Shown: one piece after another, positions 50,568 to 59,913 of the stretch | How the letters are laid out: every line of letters begins with the position of its first letter | Position numbering within the stretch: position 1 is the stretch's first letter | Assembly: GCA_003573975.1 (NCBI GenBank) | Contig: AP018533.1 | Coordinates: forward strand, 2,914,319 to 2,978,318 | DNA from: Clostridiales bacterium CCNA10 | Lineage (GTDB): Bacteria; Bacillota; Clostridia; Oscillospirales; Oscillospiraceae | Length of the DNA stretch: 64,000 bases | Reading direction: 5' to 3' | Position numbers and translations under genes: made by a program | The notes under the pieces: generated by a model | Database searches by the model: none | What the model was told of the DNA's origin: nothing | Seen by the model: the letters and a program-made list of their open reading frames with translations, nothing else

Positions 50568-51139
50568 TTATGCTTTCAGCTTATATATGCGGTTCCGATT
50601 GCCGCCCTCGGTAACGATTGTTTCTTCAATGATCATCTCACCGAGCATCCGTCTTGCGCGTGCGTCTTTAACACCAAGCATATTGGAAATGTCCGAGCAC
50701 TTTGCAGAAGCATGATCGGTAAGATATTCAAGGATGCAATTTTCTGAGCGGCTGTTTTTGCTCCTTTATCGCCGCTTTTTATCGCTACTTGTTTATCGCT
50801 ACTTTCTTTTTTGAGTAGCGATAATGACAGAACCGTTCTATCCGGCTCAAAGGACTCTTCTATGACAGGCTCTCTCCAGCCCTGCTCGCGCCAGGCGCGG
50901 AAGATGGCGGGGATACCACCACTTTTCGGTGCATCAATTTCAATGCGGAAACTGCCGGGGTTGGACATGGTGATAGCATTCCGCTTTTTGATGATGACCA
51001 AGCCCTGTCTTCCATAACAGTCTGCATTGACCAGGCAGTTTGCCAAGGGCTTCACGGAGCGCCTGATGCAAGGGTGTATCGCCCGCTCTTGTGCCGCTGT
51101 CCATATGCTCCTGCGGCTATTTCTTTGTTTAGGCGGCAC
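50568..51139 (-). pseudogene. decayed AlbA_2/Schlafen-type ATP-binding protein
   Basis: The frame from 51139 reads LANCLVNADCYGRQGLVIIK and NPGSFRIEIDAPKSGG, then jumps to IPAIFRAWREQGWREPVIEE, without the ~25 residues that link these blocks in homologues. Near 50720 (AGAAAATTGC) a one-base shift is needed; beyond it the next frame reads EYLTDHASAKCSDISNMLGV to KLKA and stops at 50568. The N-terminal part is also missing. It is a relic with truncation, deletion and frameshift. Confidence 0.8.
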
Positions 51140-51171
51140 ATATTTTGTGCCACTTGAGACCTCTGCCCGCC

Positions 51172-51552
51172 CTACTGCTCTGTTTCATAAGGCCAGGTAT
51201 TAATGCCGCCAAATTCGTAGATGTTGGTATAACCCAACTCGGCCAGTGTGGAGGAGGCTGTCTTGCTGCGGTTTCCACTGCGACAGTAGACCAGCACCGT
51301 GGAATCCTTCTCAGGGATCACCTCAGCAGCAGTCGTTTCGTCAATGGTACCCACTGGCAGCAGCACAGCGCCGGAGATGTGGCCGCTATCGTACTCGTCC
51401 TGCTCCCGCACATCCAGTATGATGACCTCCTGGGTGTCCATCATCTCTTTGGCTTCTTCCTGGGTGATCTGCTGGTAGGAGCTGTCGGCAGAAGTCCCGC
51501 CACATCCGGTCAGCAGGAAAAGGGCAAGCAGGAAAGGGATAATTCGTTTCAT
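51172..51552 (-). CDS. rhodanese-like lipoprotein, copy 2
   Basis: A 126-aa protein: lipoprotein signal MKRIIPFLLALFLLTGCGG with lipobox LTGC, then one rhodanese domain with active-site loop YCRSGNRSKTA. It is nearly the same as the copy at 32525, differing at scattered positions. It overlaps the SGNH gene by four bases, so the two form an operon. Probable surface sulfur-transfer or redox role. Confidence 0.9.
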   Translation of the reverse strand: MKRIIPFLLALFLLTGCGGTSADSSYQQITQEEAKEMMDTQEVIILDVREQDEYDSGHISGAVLLPVGTIDETTAAEVIPEKDSTVLVYCRSGNRSKTASSTLAELGYTNIYEFGGINTWPYETEQ

Positions 51553-52082
51553 TTCAGTTCCTCCAAAAGTCCGGCAGCAAAGGCCTTGTGGCCCTGCTCC
51601 GTGAAGTGTACGCCGTCATAGGCCAAAGGGATGTCCCACCTTCCGGCGTCGGCAAAGCGGATACCCATTTTCTCCGCCAAAACTTTACAGCATCGGGCGA
51701 AGGTGCAGGAGTCACCAATGAGCTGTGGGCTGGGTACCCACGCGCCCAAGGCCACCGGTGGCGGTGCGATCAGCAGAATCTTGCTTCGGTCTAACGGAAC
51801 AGCCGCAAGAAATCGCTCCAACTTTTCAGCCGCCTGCTCCGGGCTTCTGCCCTGGAGCAGATCGTTGGTTCCGAGCATGACGATCAGCAACTCCGTGTCA
51901 ACAGAGAAGTCTGGAGCGGCGGATGAAATCTCGCGACCGTTTTGTCCCATGTTAGAGATCGTCCATCCGGTCTCCGCAGCCAGGATGTCCACCCACCGGT
52001 TGTCTGCGTCATAGCGCCCGCCGAAATAGCCACGGGGATCGTAGCCGTAGGTGTTAGAGTCGCCGAAGCAGATGATATTCAT
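51549..52082 (-). CDS. SGNH/GDSL-type hydrolase (arylesterase-like)
   Basis: A 177-aa enzyme with complete SGNH blocks: CFGDSNTYGYDPRG (Ser9), NMGQNGREI, LGTNDLLQGR, and YDGVHFTEQGHK for the Asp-His pair. This GDSNTYGYDP start is typical of TesA/arylesterase-like lipases. It is the intact version of the gene truncated at 32899. It leads the pair with the rhodanese lipoprotein. Confidence 0.9.
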   Translation of the reverse strand: MNIICFGDSNTYGYDPRGYFGGRYDADNRWVDILAAETGWTISNMGQNGREISSAAPDFSVDTELLIVMLGTNDLLQGRSPEQAAEKLERFLAAVPLDRSKILLIAPPPVALGAWVPSPQLIGDSCTFARCCKVLAEKMGIRFADAGRWDIPLAYDGVHFTEQGHKAFAAGLLEELK

Positions 52083-52142
52083 CCTGCGCTTTTCCTTTCT
52101 CCGTATGTTCGCATTCCCTAATGTGGTTAATGAGACTTTCGC

Positions 52143-52538
52143 CTAATCTTTCCGCCTCTTGGATTGCTTTAGTCTTATTAAAATTTCTTCATCTGCTTGG
52201 CAGAACTCAAATTGATCAATCTCATCCACCGTGATCCAACGGATGTCATTATGCTCCAGTTTCTGGGGGACGCCCTCCCGGATAGTGGCATGGAACAGTG
52301 TCAGATGGACCGTCAGATCGGGGTATTCATGAATCACATCCATGAATACCTCGCCCACATCCAATGTGACCGCCAGTTCCTCCTGACATTCCCGGATGAG
52401 AGCCTGCTCCTTGATTTCTCCTGGCTCTACCTTACCGCCCACAAACTCCCACAGCAGCCCTCTGGCCTTGTGGGCCGGGCGCTGGCAAATCATAAACTTG
52501 TCCTGATTCCAGATCAGGGCCGCAACTACTTCGGTCAT
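52143..52538 (-). CDS. Nudix hydrolase (MutT-like)
   Basis: A 131-aa protein with the Nudix box GGKVEPGEIKEQALIRECQE ending EEL. The start MTEVVAALIWNQDKFMICQR is typical of MutT/CTP pyrophosphohydrolase types that remove oxidised or unwanted nucleotides. No partner gene is obvious; it separates the SGNH operon from the dnd promoter. Confidence 0.92.
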   Translation of the reverse strand: MTEVVAALIWNQDKFMICQRPAHKARGLLWEFVGGKVEPGEIKEQALIRECQEELAVTLDVGEVFMDVIHEYPDLTVHLTLFHATIREGVPQKLEHNDIRWITVDEIDQFEFCQADEEILIRLKQSKRRKD

Positions 52539-52704
52539 TTACTCACCCATTTTACAGATTGATAGATATTTGCACATGGATAATCGTTGGTATAAGTAAT
52601 CCATGTACCAAGTATAGCGACCTTCACTATTCTCTACAAGTATAACTTTTTTCGTTGTTGTTTGTATCTTGCAATGAACAAACAAACAAGAGACTTCCGC
52701 TCTC

Positions 52705-52733
52705 TTTACATGACTTCCGCGATGCTTTATAAT
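52705..52733 (+). promoter_or_regulatory. promoter of the dnd operon
   Basis: TTTACA (52705-52710), 17-bp spacer, TATAAT (52728-52733). It gives a leader of about 70 bases before dndB. Confidence 0.75.
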
Positions 52734-52776
52734 GTGATATGTTATGACCGCTCCTCAGCAGGGCTTGCTGTGTACT

Positions 52777-52788
52777 ATAGTTAACTAT
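52777..52788. promoter_or_regulatory. 12-bp palindrome in the dnd leader
   Basis: ATAGTTAACTAT is a perfect palindrome between the promoter and dndB. A wider pair, CTATAG (52775-52780) with TATAG (52794-52798), overlaps it. It fits an operator, for example for DndB, which represses dnd genes in other bacteria. Confidence 0.5.
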
Positions 52789-52812
52789 TACGTTATAGAG
52801 AGGGTGCCATTC

Positions 52813-53847
52813 TTGAGTTCCGCTTCTTTTGTGTTTCCTGCCGTCAAGGGTATCCAAGCCAAGAGGGAATACTTTACCTCGATGGTTCCATTAGAGGTGA
52901 TCCCGAAAATCTTTCAGTTTGTTGACGAACAACTACCACCAGAAATTCGGGCACAGCGTATTCTCAACCGTGCCAGGATTCCAGAAATTCGAGATTACAT
53001 TTTAGAGAACCCCGATGACTATGTGTTTTCTTCGATAACAGTTTCCGTTGATGGTGTCATGGAGTTTATTCCATTAAATGAAGACGAGCCCCTTCTCGGT
53101 CACATTACAATTTCTATGAGTGCCAAGTTTCTCATAAATGACGGGCAGCATCGGCAAGCCGCTATTGCGGAAGCAATAAAAAAGAACCCCGAGCTAAAGA
53201 ATGAGCATATCTCCGTTGTTTTCTATCGCGATGAAGGTCTCGCTCATTCCCAGCAAATGTTTTCGGATCTTAACCGCTATGCAATTCGTCCTACAAAATC
53301 AATCAACATTCTTTTTAACTCGCGGGAAGAGTCTTCCATTGTTGCAAAGCGGGTTATTAATACGGTTAATGTCTTTCAGGATGTGACCGAAAAAGAACAT
53401 ACCTCCATATCCAACCGATCTAAAGCACTGTTTACATTAAGTGCAATCTGTAGCGGCACGGAAGCCTTATTAAAAGATCTGGACTTAGGTTTGGAGGAGA
53501 AATGCAACTTAGCAATTCATTTTTGGGAACAAGTATCTCAGTACATTCCTTTTTGGAAAGCAGTAAAGAACGGTCAGGCCAAGTCCTCTGATGTGCGAAA
53601 AAATACAATTTGTACCTTAAGTATCACCCTTAATGCCATCGGGGCTGGAGGTAATCAAATTATTCAAAGATATCCAGATACATGGGAAAGGCATCTTTGC
53701 CATTTGGCGCATATTGATTGGAGCAAAACCAACCCAGTGTGGGAAAATCTCGTCTTTATTCACGGAAAAGTTGCTACAAATCGTGCTTCGCAAAGAGCCA
53801 TGGCTACATATATAGAGAATATTATGACAGAAGAAATTGGTGGATAA
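52813..53847 (+). CDS. dndB: DNA phosphorothioation regulator DndB
   Basis: A 344-aa protein with FVFPAVKGIQAKREYFTSMV at the start and the DGQHR motif (INDGQHRQAAIAEA, about residue 105) that defines DndB/DGQHR proteins. DndB represses dnd transcription in Salmonella and is not needed for modification. I start at TTG 52813, where the family's N-terminus begins, with GAGAGGG upstream; the frame is open 23 codons earlier without support. Its stop is one base before dndC. Confidence 0.92.
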   Translation: MSSASFVFPAVKGIQAKREYFTSMVPLEVIPKIFQFVDEQLPPEIRAQRILNRARIPEIRDYILENPDDYVFSSITVSVDGVMEFIPLNEDEPLLGHITISMSAKFLINDGQHRQAAIAEAIKKNPELKNEHISVVFYRDEGLAHSQQMFSDLNRYAIRPTKSINILFNSREESSIVAKRVINTVNVFQDVTEKEHTSISNRSKALFTLSAICSGTEALLKDLDLGLEEKCNLAIHFWEQVSQYIPFWKAVKNGQAKSSDVRKNTICTLSITLNAIGAGGNQIIQRYPDTWERHLCHLAHIDWSKTNPVWENLVFIHGKVATNRASQRAMATYIENIMTEEIGG

Positions 53848-53848
53848 A

Positions 53849-55321
53849 ATGGCTAATTTAACAAAAGAAGATATTCGTATTGTACTTAACACGATACAGG
53901 AAGTGTATTTAGCAGATAAGATACCCTGGATTTGTGGATACAGTGGCGGCAAAGATTCCACTGCCGTCGTACAACTTGTTTGGATCGCACTTTCCCAGCT
54001 TCCAAAGGATAAATTACACAAACCCGTTCATGTTATTAGCACAGACACTCTGGTTGAATCCCCAGTTGTTGCACTATGGGCCACTCGCTCTATTGCGCGC
54101 ATGAAAGAGGCTGCAAATAACCCTGAACACAAATTACCTATTATTCCACATAGGCTTGTTCCAGAGGTCACCAACACCTTCTGGGTAAATCTCATAGGGC
54201 GGGGCTATCCATATCCTCGGCGTGATTTTCGCTGGTGTACTGACCGTATGAAAATCGACCCCTCAAATCGCTTTGTTAAAAAAATCCTGGATGCAGAGAG
54301 CGAAGCAATCCTGGTCCTTGGAACGCGCAAAGCCGAAAGTGCCACCCGCAAAGCCGTCATGGAGGGTTATGAGAAAAAGCGATACCGAGATCATCTTAGC
54401 CCCAATGGATCGTTTCCGAACTCCTATGTTTTTACTCCTATTGAAAACTGGAGCAACGACAACGTCTGGCAATATCTTGTACAATACCCCAACCCCTGGG
54501 GACATTCAAATAAGGACTTGTTGGCAATGTATAGTGGTGCTTCTGCGGATGGCGAGTGTCCGTTGGTGCTTGATACATCTACGCCCAGTTGCGGCAACAG
54601 TCGTTTCGGTTGTTGGGTATGTACTATGGTTTCCGAGGATAAATCCATGGCGGCCATGATCCAGAATGACGAAGAGAAAGCGTGGATGCTTCCCATGCTT
54701 GAATTCAGAAATGAAATTGCCGGTAATTGGGATATCGATAGAAAGCGTAGAGATTTTCGCCGTATGGATGGGCGTCTAACGTGGCATAACGAGCGACTGG
54801 TACACGGCCCATATACACAGGAAACCCGCAAGTACTTTTTAACTCGTCTATTAGAGGTTGAGAAGCTTGTTCATGAGATTGGACCAGAGGAAATTAAGGA
54901 TGTTCCCTTGATTACCATGGACGAACTTCGGTTTATTCGTCAAATTTGGTTAGATGAAAAACACGAGTTTGAAGATTTGTTGCCCGAAATCTACGAATCT
55001 GTTACCGGAAAACGCTATGAAGATGGATCTATTAGCAAAAACAAGTATTTTGGTCCAGCTGAAGCCAGAATTCTTCGCGAGGCTTGCCAAGCGGTATGTC
55101 CAGACGAGACTTTGATGTACGAAATGCAACGCTCCCTATTAGATGTCGAAGCTAAAGCAGCCGCCATCTCTAATAAGAGAAATGTAATTCAAAATTTTGA
55201 GCATGAGATAAAAAAAGCATTTTATCGTGATGAGCATGAGGCCGCCCTTATCGCAGAAGAACGTGCAAAAAAAATCACGGGAATGCAGGAATCTTTTGAC
55301 GATGGAAATTGGACTGAGTGA
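53849..55321 (+). CDS. dndC: DNA phosphorothioation protein DndC (PP-loop, iron-sulfur)
   Basis: A 490-aa PAPS-reductase-like ATP pyrophosphatase that activates DNA for sulfur insertion. The PP-loop YSGGKDST lies at residues 31-38. Four Cys for an iron-sulfur cluster are visible in FRWCTDRMK and TPSCGNSRFGCWVCTMV. The ATG at 53849 is preferred over a GTG four codons earlier. It starts one base after the dndB stop. Confidence 0.96.
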   Translation: MANLTKEDIRIVLNTIQEVYLADKIPWICGYSGGKDSTAVVQLVWIALSQLPKDKLHKPVHVISTDTLVESPVVALWATRSIARMKEAANNPEHKLPIIPHRLVPEVTNTFWVNLIGRGYPYPRRDFRWCTDRMKIDPSNRFVKKILDAESEAILVLGTRKAESATRKAVMEGYEKKRYRDHLSPNGSFPNSYVFTPIENWSNDNVWQYLVQYPNPWGHSNKDLLAMYSGASADGECPLVLDTSTPSCGNSRFGCWVCTMVSEDKSMAAMIQNDEEKAWMLPMLEFRNEIAGNWDIDRKRRDFRRMDGRLTWHNERLVHGPYTQETRKYFLTRLLEVEKLVHEIGPEEIKDVPLITMDELRFIRQIWLDEKHEFEDLLPEIYESVTGKRYEDGSISKNKYFGPAEARILREACQAVCPDETLMYEMQRSLLDVEAKAAAISNKRNVIQNFEHEIKKAFYRDEHEAALIAEERAKKITGMQESFDDGNWTE

Positions 55322-55333
55322 GGTGCTGAGAAT

Positions 55334-57316
55334 ATGTATTTTACAAAAATCGAATTGCATAACTTTGGCATCTACAAAGGCCATCACGAAATGTGTCTTT
55401 CGGACCAAATCGGTAATCGCAATGTTACTCTCATCGGTGGATTGAATGGTCGAGGAAAAACGACCTTTCTTGATGCTATTTTGCTTGCATTGTATGGAAA
55501 GCAGGCATTAAAGTATGTTCAGGAAAACGCGCGTTCCTATGAACGGCTACTCATAGAGCATATTAATAAGCACGCGACAGATGATCTTACTTATGTCGCT
55601 GTATCGCTTGGTTTGGATGACGGAACCGCTTTGCGCGTCTGCCGGAAGTGGAAGTTAAAGGGCAAGAAGGTCGATGAAACTATTGTCGTCGAGAAAAACG
55701 GAACAATAGATAAGTACCTTGGGGAAAGTTGGAGTTACTATATTGAAGAGATTCTGCCTTTTGGAATAGCAAGATTTTTCTTCTTTGATAACGAAAAGAT
55801 CGCTCAACTGGCTGACGACGCTTCATTTGAGCAAATTAAAACTTCTATTAAATCCGCAATTGGTGTTTCTACGATTGAAAAAGCAATTACTCATATTGAT
55901 GAAGTAATTCGCCGAAAAAAAGATGCTCTGCAAGCTTTTGAAAAAAGCGAAGTCAACCAAGGTTACCAAGAGGTAGAAGCGCAACTCAAGGAACTCAACT
56001 CCAAAATCGAAACAGCTCGTCGAGAGGCTGACATCTTAAAAGCAAATTGCGAGAGTATTGCAATTGCTATAGAAACTAAAGAAAAAAAGTTTTGGGCTTC
56101 TGGTGGTGACTTAACACTCAGCCGAGAGGCCATAAAACAAGAAAAAGAGAAAATCAAGGCATATGTGCAAGAAGTTCGTGACGAAATTATGCTGCGCGTA
56201 TCTGATCCTGCAACTCCGCTCTTTATGTGCCGCAAATTAGTTACACAAGCTTATGATGCAGAGATTGATGAGCAGAAAAAAGCAGCTCTGAAGCTTTCTG
56301 ACCCAATTGTCGAAAGTATTCAGAAAAATATTTTGGATCGATTTAATCAGGGGAATTTCGATGACAGAACGCTCAGAATCATTACTGATATTGTCAAGCA
56401 AGAGATCGGGAAATTCACTTCAACAGGCGAGGGTGCGGAACACATTAATATGTCCCACACGACCATGCTCCTCTTTGACAAATTAATTGTCACAATATTC
56501 CATTCCCTTGATCAAAAAATCGAAACCTTAATCAGTCATGTCGATGCGCAAGAAAATGAGCTCATGAGCTTGGACGCACACCTTGGTGAGTCAGACGAAA
56601 AGACGATGGCCATGAAACTCTATGAGACGCTCAAAGAATATGAGCGCAAAAAAGCTTTGGCTGACGACCAATACCAGAAGCAGCAGAGCTTAATCGAGAG
56701 TTTGGAGCGCCAGAAAGAAGCTCTTCATTCTAAGCGCTTGCAGTTAATCAAGACTATCGCAGAAAAAGAGAATACGAATGATGATAACTCCCGTATTATC
56801 AAATATTCTGTGATGTCTATCGAAGTTCTTAATGAATTTAAAGTTCGTTTACAGCGTGAAAAGATAGACAAGCTTTCTGCAACTGCCACAGAATGCTTCC
56901 AGACTCTGGTTGAAAAAGATTCCCTTGTGAGTAAAATCCATATTGATACGGACAGTTTAGATGTAACCATACTTGATCCAGATGGGCATGAGTTGTTAAA
57001 GAACCAGCTCTCCGCGGGAGAGCAGCAGATGTTTGCTATTTCCATTGTGTGGGCACTGGCCAGAACCTCTGGCTATAAGGCCCCTGTGGTCATTGATACA
57101 CCCATGGCTCGCTTAGATTCTTCCCACCGGGCAAATTTCGTTACCAGCTATCTACCGTCTGCAAGCTCCCAGGTTATGGTTCTTTCCACAGATGAAGAAA
57201 TTTATGGTAGATATCTTGATATGATTCGAGAAAATGTTATAAATTACTTTACTCTACATTATCGGGAAGGTGAGCAATGCACCTCTATCATCAACGGCTA
57301 TTTTGAGGGGGTGTGA
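55334..57316 (+). CDS. dndD: DNA phosphorothioation ATPase DndD (SMC/Rad50-like)
   Basis: A 660-aa ABC-type ATPase. Walker A GGLNGRGKTT is at residues 35-44. Coiled coils fill roughly 190-260 and 410-500. The C-terminal half-site has the signature NQLSAGEQQMFAI and Walker B PVVIDTPMARLDS. DndD is thought to nick or open DNA and hydrolyse ATP in the DndCDE complex. AGGTGCTGAG precedes the ATG, 12 bases after the dndC stop. Confidence 0.95.
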   Translation: MYFTKIELHNFGIYKGHHEMCLSDQIGNRNVTLIGGLNGRGKTTFLDAILLALYGKQALKYVQENARSYERLLIEHINKHATDDLTYVAVSLGLDDGTALRVCRKWKLKGKKVDETIVVEKNGTIDKYLGESWSYYIEEILPFGIARFFFFDNEKIAQLADDASFEQIKTSIKSAIGVSTIEKAITHIDEVIRRKKDALQAFEKSEVNQGYQEVEAQLKELNSKIETARREADILKANCESIAIAIETKEKKFWASGGDLTLSREAIKQEKEKIKAYVQEVRDEIMLRVSDPATPLFMCRKLVTQAYDAEIDEQKKAALKLSDPIVESIQKNILDRFNQGNFDDRTLRIITDIVKQEIGKFTSTGEGAEHINMSHTTMLLFDKLIVTIFHSLDQKIETLISHVDAQENELMSLDAHLGESDEKTMAMKLYETLKEYERKKALADDQYQKQQSLIESLERQKEALHSKRLQLIKTIAEKENTNDDNSRIIKYSVMSIEVLNEFKVRLQREKIDKLSATATECFQTLVEKDSLVSKIHIDTDSLDVTILDPDGHELLKNQLSAGEQQMFAISIVWALARTSGYKAPVVIDTPMARLDSSHRANFVTSYLPSASSQVMVLSTDEEIYGRYLDMIRENVINYFTLHYREGEQCTSIINGYFEGV

Positions 57317-57320
57317 TAGT

Positions 57321-57710
57321 ATGATTATTAAGCATTTTAAACTGTCACAGCCAGAGAAGGAGCGACTCATTCGAATCAAAGCAAAGACCGGTGTTCAAAA
57401 CTGGAATATTCTTTGCCGGTGGGCATTATGTTGGTCGCTTTCAGAACCTACCATTCCTGGTAGTATTGATCCACAGTCTGACAGCAATGTTGAAATGGAT
57501 TGGACCACTTTTGCCGGTGAATATGCAGAAATCTTTGAAGCAATTATTCGCCAGCGATGTTTGAATGATGGCTTAGGAGATGACCCTAACACTTTAATCC
57601 GGTACTTCCGACTTCATCTTTATCGTGGCATTAACCATTACAGCACCAGAGATGTTTTGAAAAGCTGCTCAGATTTACTCGAATCTGCTCTTCCGAAGGA
57701 GGAAGCATAA
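57321..57710 (+). CDS. dndE: DNA phosphorothioation protein DndE
   Basis: A 129-aa protein that fits DndE, a small tetrameric DNA-binding protein with affinity for nicked DNA. The start MIIKHFKLSQPEKERLIRIK and the GVQNWNILCRWAL segment are typical. GAGGGGG precedes the ATG at 57321. It begins four bases after the dndD stop, and its stop overlaps the dndA start (TAATG). Confidence 0.92.
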   Translation: MIIKHFKLSQPEKERLIRIKAKTGVQNWNILCRWALCWSLSEPTIPGSIDPQSDSNVEMDWTTFAGEYAEIFEAIIRQRCLNDGLGDDPNTLIRYFRLHLYRGINHYSTRDVLKSCSDLLESALPKEEA

Positions 57711-58843
57711 TGGCTGTTTATCTTGACTACAACGCTTCTGCTCCGATAGATGAAAGAGTTCTGGAGAGAATGATTGAAGTGTATCGCTCTCATTATGGCA
57801 ACGCAGATAGTAGAACTCACATCTTTGGTACAGATGCCAAAGAAATTGTTTCCTCCGCAAGAAAATCCATTGCTGAGATCTTGGCTGTGGACAGTACGGA
57901 TGTTTTCTTTACCAGCGGTTCCACCGAGAGTAATAACATGGCGATTCTCGGGTTGCTTGACTACGCGCTTGAGAGTGGCCGTAATCACTTCATTACTACG
58001 TCTATCGAGCATAAGTCCGTTTTGGAAGCCATGAAACACCTGCAAGAGAAAGGCTGTGTTGTGGATTTTGTTTCACCCGATGCGTCTGGCCGAGTCAAAC
58101 CGGAGCAGATTCTCAGCCTCGTCACGGACAAAACTCTGCTTGTTTCTATGATGCAGGTCAACAGCGAAACTGGCGTGATACAGCCTATTGAAGAGGTCGG
58201 TGCAGCATTAGCAGGGACTAAGACATATTTTCACGTTGATGCCACACAAGGTTTTGGTAAGCTGAATGATAGCTTACGAAATACCAAATACAATATGCTT
58301 AGTATCACCGCCCATAAGATCAGCGGTCCCCAGGGGATTGGCGCATTTATTATGCGGCGCGACCGTACATATAGACGGCCTCCCGTCAAACCGCTCATGT
58401 ATGGCGGTCAGCAGGAACGCGGATACCGTCCGGGAACTACACCGGTGGCTTTGGTTGCAGGCTTCGCTCTCGCAGCTCAGCTAAGCGACAAGGAATCCGC
58501 TGTCCACATGGAAAGCTGTAGAGCGATTAAGCGAAGATTCCTGGAGGCTGTGGAAGGTCTGAACTATACTTTGAATGGAGACCAAGAACACTGCCTGTCG
58601 TCCACTGTAAACATTAGTTTCCACGGTGTTGATGCAGAGGGTATCTTCCTTGCTGTAAAGGAGGATTATGCGTTCTCCAATGGTTCGGCCTGTAACTCTG
58701 GCAGCCATGCCCCAAGTTATGTATTAACAGCTATGGGACTGGGTGAAACACGAGTGAATGAGGCTATCCGTCTTTCTTGGAACCATGATACAAAAGTTGA
58801 CTTTTCGGTTCTTGTAAACTACATTAAATCAATGACCGATTAA
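57710..58843 (+). CDS. dndA: cysteine desulfurase DndA
   Basis: A 377-aa PLP enzyme that mobilises sulfur from cysteine for DNA phosphorothioation. The PLP-binding Lys is in SITAHKISGPQG (Lys203), and the catalytic Cys328 lies in GSACNSGSHAPSYVL. In many bacteria dndA is first, divergent, or replaced by iscS; here it is last in a B-C-D-E-A order like that of archaeal dndCDEA loci. A shared terminator follows. Confidence 0.94.
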   Translation: MAVYLDYNASAPIDERVLERMIEVYRSHYGNADSRTHIFGTDAKEIVSSARKSIAEILAVDSTDVFFTSGSTESNNMAILGLLDYALESGRNHFITTSIEHKSVLEAMKHLQEKGCVVDFVSPDASGRVKPEQILSLVTDKTLLVSMMQVNSETGVIQPIEEVGAALAGTKTYFHVDATQGFGKLNDSLRNTKYNMLSITAHKISGPQGIGAFIMRRDRTYRRPPVKPLMYGGQQERGYRPGTTPVALVAGFALAAQLSDKESAVHMESCRAIKRRFLEAVEGLNYTLNGDQEHCLSSTVNISFHGVDAEGIFLAVKEDYAFSNGSACNSGSHAPSYVLTAMGLGETRVNEAIRLSWNHDTKVDFSVLVNYIKSMTD

Positions 58844-58890
58844 ACAACAAGGTCCCAGCGCCAAGTATGGCATTGGGACCTTGTTGTTTA
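58843..58890. terminator. bidirectional terminator between the dnd and partner operons
   Basis: AACAACAAGGTCCCA pairs with TGGGACCTTGTTGTT around a 16-base loop; A-rich and T-rich ends allow it to serve both convergent operons. Confidence 0.85.
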
Positions 58891-59235
58891 TTACTTTAAG
58901 TGATAGCGCCTGATGAACTCTTCCAAAATCAACTCAAAGACATCAGAGTTTGTGTGTAGCATCTTGTATACCTTTTACAATGACGAGCTTGCGGAAGACA
59001 ATCCTTGTTGTCCATTTGTTGCTGTATAGACCACATTTTGAAACATCATCTTCATACCATTTAAATTACGAAATTTTTCGTCATGCTTAATTCCAAGCTT
59101 TTGAGCGCGAAGTGTAAGACTTTTTGATAAGTCCATTAGCTCTTTTTCAATTTGATCGGTAGTTTTACCATCACTTTTACGGTATACATCAATTAAAGCC
59201 ACTAATTCCTCGACATCCCAAGCTACTTTAATCAT
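58891..59235 (-). pseudogene. ~114-aa gene with an in-frame stop at codon 87
   Basis: From ATG 59235 the protein reads MIKVAWDVEELVALIDVYRK and continues to GLSSASSSL, then TAA (58975-58977). The same frame goes on directly as KVYKMLHTNSDVFELI and runs to the next TAA at 58891, forming a natural-looking end. The motif FRNLNGMKMMFQNV followed by GLSS resembles a module seen at the N-terminus of HNH-type restriction proteins (low confidence). Either a nonsense mutation shortened it, or the stop is read through. Last gene of the partner operon. Confidence 0.6.
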
Positions 59236-59247
59236 TATCTATCTCCC

Positions 59248-59913
59248 TTAGAATCTGATTTTTAACTTTTGGTTAAGGTTCTTTTCCTTGAGCCATGTCA
59301 TGACATTGGGGGTCAAATCCAAAACCGTAGCCCGCTGAGAAGAGACTTTCTTTAAGAAGTCTTCGATTTCGGGGTTCAAAGAGAATTGATCGGTAATTTG
59401 CTTTGCTTCCGCCACGTAGGAAACCAGGCTGTTTACTGCTTTGATGGATGGATTTCCAGCAACCGTTTGAGTGATGCTGTCTGTCAAGTCCTTTGCCCGT
59501 TTGGGGTCATTTGATAGACCACCAATCATAGACAAATAGCCTTTTGGACCATCAGAATATTTCTGAGCAGCATCACGCCATACGATTTTAATTTGTGCTG
59601 CAACAGCATCTCCCTTGGATTTCAGAAGCCTAACAGTTTCCAAGGTCAACCGCATTTCAGAAACTCCGTTGCCGCAATCGTCGATGCAAGCCAGCAATTC
59701 GTTGCGAGTAGGTTCATCCACAAGTGAAGTGCTGACAATTCCTTTTTCTTTCATGGCAGCAGCACAATCAATGGTATCTTTAATACTCTCGGTGGCCTGG
59801 GCAAGCTGTGCCAACGCCTTTGCGTAAGTTTCGGCATGCTGCTTGCTTTCGATTGTTACTCGGCGTTTTTTGATAGCAGAGGTGCAATTTTTGATTGTCT
59901 CAGTTAACAGCAT
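59248..59913 (-). CDS. uncharacterised 221-aa protein of the dnd partner operon
   Basis: A soluble, almost fully helical protein (MLLTETIKNCTSAIKKRRVT...), likely coiled-coil in part (residues 20-60). It has no signal or membrane segment. The ATG at 59913 lies inside the end of the ATPase gene (14-base overlap), which couples the two. I do not recognise it. The C-terminal LDLTPNVMTWLKEKNLNQKL resembles short docking tails seen in BREX/Dpd-type accessory proteins only in a general way. Confidence 0.7.
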   Translation of the reverse strand: MLLTETIKNCTSAIKKRRVTIESKQHAETYAKALAQLAQATESIKDTIDCAAAMKEKGIVSTSLVDEPTRNELLACIDDCGNGVSEMRLTLETVRLLKSKGDAVAAQIKIVWRDAAQKYSDGPKGYLSMIGGLSNDPKRAKDLTDSITQTVAGNPSIKAVNSLVSYVAEAKQITDQFSLNPEIEDFLKKVSSQRATVLDLTPNVMTWLKEKNLNQKLKIRF

